Source: Epiperipatus broadwayi
Taxonomy: Eukaryota > Onychophora > Udeonychophora > Euonychophora > Peripatidae
NCBI GenBank assembly: GCA_028023455.1
Contig: JAQFVV010012511.1
Span: 3,844,165-3,908,164, forward strand
Direction: 5' to 3'
DNA: 64,000 nucleotides
Shown piece after piece: positions 58,641 to 64,000 of this stretch (the stretch's first letter is position 1; every line of letters begins with the position of its first letter). The position numbers and the translations under genes are program-made. The notes under the pieces were generated by a model. That model ran no database searches. It saw only the letters and a program-made list of their open reading frames with translations, and was not told the origin of the DNA.

Positions 58641-58821
58641 AATGGTGATTTTTTCATTGAGGGGATTTGACAGAGAATAAAATTCATTGGTGGAAAGCTT
58701 TCACAGAAGTTAGTGACAAATTACAAAGTATTGAGTAAACAAAATAATTGATTAATATGTTTTATTTGCAGACATATTTTGTTCACTGATTAATTTATAT
58801 AGTCATTACAAAACTCATCTC
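58641..58821. other. AT-rich spacer
   Basis: Nothing recognised. Confidence 0.4.
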
Positions 58822-59092
<271 letters not shown>

Positions 59093-61164
59093 TTTAACTT
59101 TATCTTTTTTTCTCTTGATACTAGAATAACCATATTCATTTGCAAATGGTTGATGCTGATAATATATTATAGATTTCTAGTTGTATAAGAATGCTTTTAA
59201 TGGTATATATAAAATGTTGTTTTTTATAAATGGGATACATTATTTGAAGTTGCAAATTATCTAAATCATGTCATTGTTTTTTTTATTTTGCTCATGCAAA
59301 ATAATTCAAGTTTTTGATTTATTAATATTAATTATAATTTTTTTCCAAATTTCTTTGTCTATTTCCAAACACTATAAGCAGCAACTTTAATGCTTTGAAT
59401 TTTATTTTCACCAAGTTTCCACCTGCATTACCCTAATTGCACACACTTATCATTTGTTTGAGGACAAAATATATTTAGAAATCATTTACTTGTTCTTTAA
59501 TAATGTCTTATTAGGTGAATTAATTTGCAGTAATTTTTAATATAGTTCAGGAAATTAAGTTTTCATTGAATAGCTTACAACAATCTAGTCAACATTTTAG
59601 TAAACAAAAAATGAAACCATTTCTATGTTGGTCTCATTTTATATTATGCAAACATCTTGTCAATAAATGATTTCAATGAAAACATTAGTCTTTTTTCAAT
59701 CAAGTGCTTTCATACTTATATATTGTCTTCTTGGCATATATTCTGAAAAAAAAAAAAAATTCTATCCTTTATGCAATCTAAGAAAAAGGAATTCAGAACA
59801 GTATTATTTCTCAAGTAAGAATGTTATAGAAATCAACCATTTTATAAAATTCTAGAAAAAATATTTTCATTGAGAAATATATAATTAATCATTTTAGTAC
59901 TGCTCTTTCTTATCTTCAAAGTTAAATATATAATTCAATTTAAATTACGCAGTATATCTATCTGTGTTTTTTCTGATGTATACTATCAACTTTTTCAAAG
60001 TGTTTAATATAATTTCTATGTAGGATTTTCAAATTACTTTTTTTTTCACTATTACTATTACGTCTTTAGTGGATGTTCTTTTAGAATAATGAAAAAACAT
60101 ATGTAAATTGCATAAATTAATGACTTCAAAGCATTTAAAGATAATCTTTACAGTATAGATTTATTAATGCTTATAATACTGTGCATTTTCTATAATTATT
60201 CTGCATGTTAAACAAAGCAGATATCAGAGATCTGACTTTATATCTATTTTATTCCCATCAGTATTTGTCAGAACTTATCTTTAGTATATATGTTTGATTA
60301 CACATATTTTTCAGTAGTCCTACCAAATGTTTTTTTTAAATATATACATGATATAAAATCACATATATGGATTAGCTGATTTCTTACACTAGAACATTTT
60401 ATCTAGAAAAGTATCTTGAAAAATACTTTTCAATAATTCAGTTAATTAAACAAACTATTTATTCATTTCAGTATAAAGAATGTAAATTAATGAAAGTTTA
60501 ATAATCCCTAAACCACCATCTTTAATTAAAAAAAAAAAAATTACAACAAATATAATTTATAACATATCTTTTGTCTGAATACAATAAATATAAAAGTATA
60601 TACATTGTTAGAACCAGAAAATATGAAAGAACATAATAAAGCAGATAAAATAGTCATTGCCTAAAAAAAAAAAAAAAAAATTTAAAAAAAGTTTTTAATA
60701 CTTTTAAACATATTTATTTTTACATTGATTCACAAACTCTAAATTTTGGAAGTTAAATGTTAAAATGACAATTTCATAGATAGCTTCATCACATTTTTCA
60801 TAAAATGCTGAAAAAATTGATATATAACTTGTCTTAACTGAGAAAATTTTTTATAGTAAAAAATATAAAAACTAAATGATTGGTGGCTTTTATTTTTACT
60901 AGCAGACTGAGATCTTGCTCTTCCATGCTAGAGATCTGTTAGAAATATTTGGTTTTAGTGAGGGCAAAAAAAAAATAACAGTAATAACGATGCATGAGAT
61001 ATTATGCAAAGAGAACTTTAGTAAATGAGTCCTGATTATGATGTATGAGAATGGATGACAGGGTATTTGAAAGTCTGTGTTCAAGAGATTATTACAAAAT
61101 CGTAAAAAATGAATACAACACTACTGTAATCATGCAATAATTGAATGAGCATATAAACAATAAT
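59093..61164. other. AT-rich spacer
   Basis: No gene or structured repeat recognised; several A runs (59747, 60528, 60664). Confidence 0.5.
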
Positions 61165-61545
61165 ATAAATAAAATCATAATATATCTTACCTATTGCACC
61201 AAATATGTAGATATATGATTGAGTCTGGATGTATATGTTTTTATATCATTGAAATGTAAATTGCCTAAAATTCTATAGCATATTTATTGTTTTCTACACA
61301 ATTTAATTATATAAAAAAAATAAGTAATAAAATAGGTAATAAAACTAATTGAATATTCAAATAAAATCATAATATATCTTGCCTATTGCACTAAATATAT
61401 AGGTATATGATTAAGTCTGGATGTGTATGTTTTTATATCATTGAAATGTAAATTGCCTAAAATTCTATAACATATTTATTGCTTTCTACATATATTTAAT
61501 TATATAAAAAATAAGTAATAAAACTAATTGAATACTCAGACTGAT
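61165..61545. repeat. Tandem duplication, two units of about 192 bp
   Basis: AAAATCATAATATATCTT starts at 61171 and 61363. Each unit continues with CCTATTGCAC, a GATATATGATTGAGTCTGGA-like block (GTATATGATTAAGTCTGGA in unit 2), TTTTTATATCATTGAAATGT and AAATTGCCTAAAATTCTAT. Identity is above 90 percent, so the duplication is recent. Confidence 0.95.
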
Positions 61546-62546
61546 TCCTGGCTAAACATTATCATCCGTTTTAAATTTGAGTCCAATCATGAAGACATTA
61601 GATGTGGTTACTATGGTTGTTCTTGCAGATAAAAAATGACTCCAATCCTTTTTTTTGACATTGCAGCTTCCAAATCTGAACTGTCACCAACAAACACATG
61701 CATCGACAATTTCATATCCATATAAAGCGGTAAGAGAATGCAATTCAGCTGTATAAAAGCATTATGATGAGTAAATCTAAAAAATGAGAAAAGAAATAAT
61801 TAAAAATTGTATTTTAGAAAAAAAATACATCGTTTTAATCGTAACAAAATGATGGAATAAATGATCTAAGACCCATATGTGTATGATTTACTGATTCTGT
61901 GGAAACTCAGTTGAAATCTAAACTTCTGAACAGGGGCTGTTAGAGACACTGTGAATTATAAGAGTTAAGCAAAAATCTGAAACATTTGTGCAGAATGCAA
62001 ATGTCATTAGCAAACTCAATCCAGTGAACATTTTATTCTACCAAAATTTATTAAGATGCTTTTCAAATAATACTTATTAATCATTGAAAGTAAAAAAAAT
62101 TCATTTATCAAATTAGCTTAGAACTTTTCATTTGTTTAAGTATATAAAGAATAATAAAAAAAAATAAGTATAATAAGATAAACAAAAATTACATGATCAC
62201 TATCTCTTTATAAACAAAAATAGACAAAAATTGTTAAAGGTGTGTAGTTAGCATGTTAATGCTAATAATTAAAACCATAATATTAGATCATATTGCTATT
62301 AAAATTTCAAATAATAACTACTAAAATAGAATTTAATCAAAATGAAGTGCTTCCTCAAATAGAAGTTTTATTGGAAGTTGAAACATAAAATGAAAATTAC
62401 ATTACAATTAAGATGCAATATATATGATATCAATTACAGTATTTCAGTTACATACTATCTACAAAAAAACATAAATAAACAACAACAAAAAAGTAAAATA
62501 AACAACTAATATTCATTGTTTAAATTTAATACATTTTATGATATTC
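61546..62546. other. Spacer without supported gene
   Basis: The part 61560-61740 is less AT-rich; its minus strand gives a short open stretch (HVFVGDSSDLEAAMSKKRIG, about 61649-61708) that could be an exon fragment, but no convincing splice pair borders it. The rest is AT-rich. Confidence 0.35.
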
Positions 62547-62672
62547 CAGCAGTTATTTTTCCGTCTCAGAGTGCCATATACAATTACATTAAAAAATAAT
62601 TTGTAAATTTAATAAATTTTACAATAAGACAGCTGCTCTTTTTCCATCTCAGAGCACTGTATATAATCATGT
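62547..62672. repeat. Short tandem duplication, about 84-bp period
   Basis: CAGCAGTTATTTTTCCGTCT with CAGAGTGCCATATACAATTA (62547) recurs as CAGCTGCTCTTTTTCCATCT with CAGAGCACTGTATATAATCA (about 62631). Confidence 0.75.
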
Positions 62673-63676
62673 TTGTTAATAAAAAAAAATTGTGTTAATG
62701 TTGAAAGATTGATGTGCAGTAATTCATATAATAAAATGTTTTCTAACCATAATGCTAAAAGTTTTACATAATCTAAAAACATTCTTGATGCAGATTTAAA
62801 AATATCAAAACACCTAGAAAGGTCATAGTCTGTTGAAAATGAGATTTCTATTATGATTTCATAAAAAAAAGATTATTGGAAAAAAGTGTTGGCCAAAGCT
62901 TATTTAATTGCAATAAAAATCAGACATTTTGCTATTTATTTTGTGTATAAAGTAAAGATATGGTATAGTAAATTTTTTTTTTTTTTTTGAGTGAATGTGT
63001 GAAAACATACCCCTAAATTTATTATATACATTTTTTTTTTTAAAAAAATTGTTTATACCCTAATCTAAATTTATATATGTGCAAGATGAAAAGTATTGGA
63101 TACTTATAGTTCCATAAACAATACATATTTTATTGTAATCAAAGTTTATCAATAAAATGTAGTTATTATACATGAAGTACGATGCACATGAAGGCAGTTT
63201 GGAATAAAATATAGCAGATATTGCAACACCACTATACTGTTTTTTTTTCTTTCTTCTTTTTGGTTTAGATTTTCTTTGTAATATATACCATCTTTATGAA
63301 AATCGCACCTTCAACTTATTCAAATTTTATTTATGTAGCTATGCTCACTTCTGTTAATTCAGCTAAACAGTTCACATTTTTGAAATTTAGTGAACATGCC
63401 AAACTATTTTTTTTCCTGAAATAGTTTGTCATATTATTAAATATTATTTAATTCTATGTGCGTAACTCATGAATATTAATCTGGATTTTTTTAAGATTCT
63501 TTTAATAATTTATTTACAGAAGGTATCAAAGTTATTAAGACATCTAGATTGTTTTTCCTCCTGACAGATGAATAAGTAATCTATTTACATTTACTTTAGA
63601 ACTCACTCTTTATGACATCTGACAAATTACTATTATCTTTTATAACAGGCTTGACATTGTAGTGTCAATTTAACTT

Positions 63677-63678
<2 letters not shown>
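62673..63678. other. AT-rich spacer
   Basis: No gene recognised. A 9-bp hairpin, AAACTATTT / AAATAGTTT, lies near 63402-63428. Confidence 0.45.

Positions 63679-63679
<1 letters not shown>

Positions 63680-63734
<55 letters not shown>
63680..63734. repeat. (TA)n microsatellite, about 55 bp
   Basis: An uninterrupted TA dinucleotide run. Confidence 0.95.
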
Positions 63735-63737
<3 letters not shown>

Positions 63738-64000
63738 TCTACTTCATGTATTCTCTAACATACCAGCATTCATCATGAAAATTAACTCAACTATAAATAT
63801 AGAATACCAATTACATATTCAGGAATTTGTCTTTGCAGAACAACTGCATTTCCTTTCTGAAGTGTAAAAGTACTTATACCTAGACATTTTTCTCTTACAG
63901 TATATTGTAAGACAACCACAATATTGTTTGATTCAGTTCTGCATGGTTCTCAAAACTAATATTCTCAATATTGTAAATCATCTCAGGATTGGACTACTAT
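63735..64000. other. AT-rich sequence to window end
   Basis: Nothing recognised. Confidence 0.5.

Noticed and set aside
61649-61708. Possible exon (minus strand, GDSSDLEAAM-like) of a host protein
   Set aside because: About 20 open codons without a convincing splice donor and acceptor or a neighbouring exon; too short to support.

Overview
This is a very AT-rich (roughly three quarters A+T by eye) eukaryotic nuclear window with no recognisable host protein-coding gene. Nothing here looks bacterial: there are no long ORFs, operons or ribosome-binding-site patterns. What can be identified is repetitive DNA of metazoan type: decayed RTE-clade and CR1/jockey-type LINEs, Penelope-like elements (PLEs) with YIDD and GIY-YIG remnants, tRNA-like SINE heads, long (ATT)n tracts, tandem repeats and an unusually dense set of long imperfect palindromes. 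Composition and repeat content fit an AT-rich invertebrate (a hydrozoan, planarian or mollusc would all fit). I cannot name the species.

Layout. 1-9 kb is AT-rich sequence with two palindromes, a roughly 4 kb G-poor domain (about 2.83-6.86 kb), a 57-bp tandem repeat, a degenerate TTAGGG-like patch and a possible SINE. 11.65-12.74 kb is a 1.1 kb element with terminal inverted repeats and a TA duplication. 14.3-17.8 kb holds two RTE remnants; the second lies, together with an (ATT)n tract, between probable target-site duplications. 20.9-24.6 kb is a cluster of palindromes that includes a head-to-head pair of PLE fragments. 27.1-33.8 kb holds an RTE endonuclease remnant, a SINE, a nested palindrome and a large RTE copy whose endonuclease half is inverted relative to its RT half, the structure expected from twin priming. 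35.3-42.9 kb is the most interesting stretch: a perfect 38-nt hairpin, hammerhead-ribozyme-bearing repeats, a PLE RT remnant and palindromes built from hammerhead-bearing units. 43.0-48.9 kb carries five tandem arrays. 49.7-58.7 kb holds another hammerhead-like repeat, two palindromes, a CR1/jockey-like EN+RT remnant and a second non-LTR RT remnant. 58.8-64 kb is microsatellite and simple AT-rich sequence with two short duplications.

The strongest candidates for something new are (1) a family of short repeats carrying hammerhead cores: two copies keep CTGANGA, a 4-bp stem II, GAAA and a GTC cleavage triplet, with sequence differences in stem II that preserve pairing and with loopless palindromic stem III segments suggesting dimeric ribozymes; (2) the assembly of such units, and of PLE fragments, into long palindromes; (3) the twin-primed RTE insertion with an 8-bp candidate duplication; and (4) a SINE plus hammerhead palindrome apparently enclosed by one 14-bp direct repeat. 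All calls were made by reading the sequence; no searches or folding programs were run.
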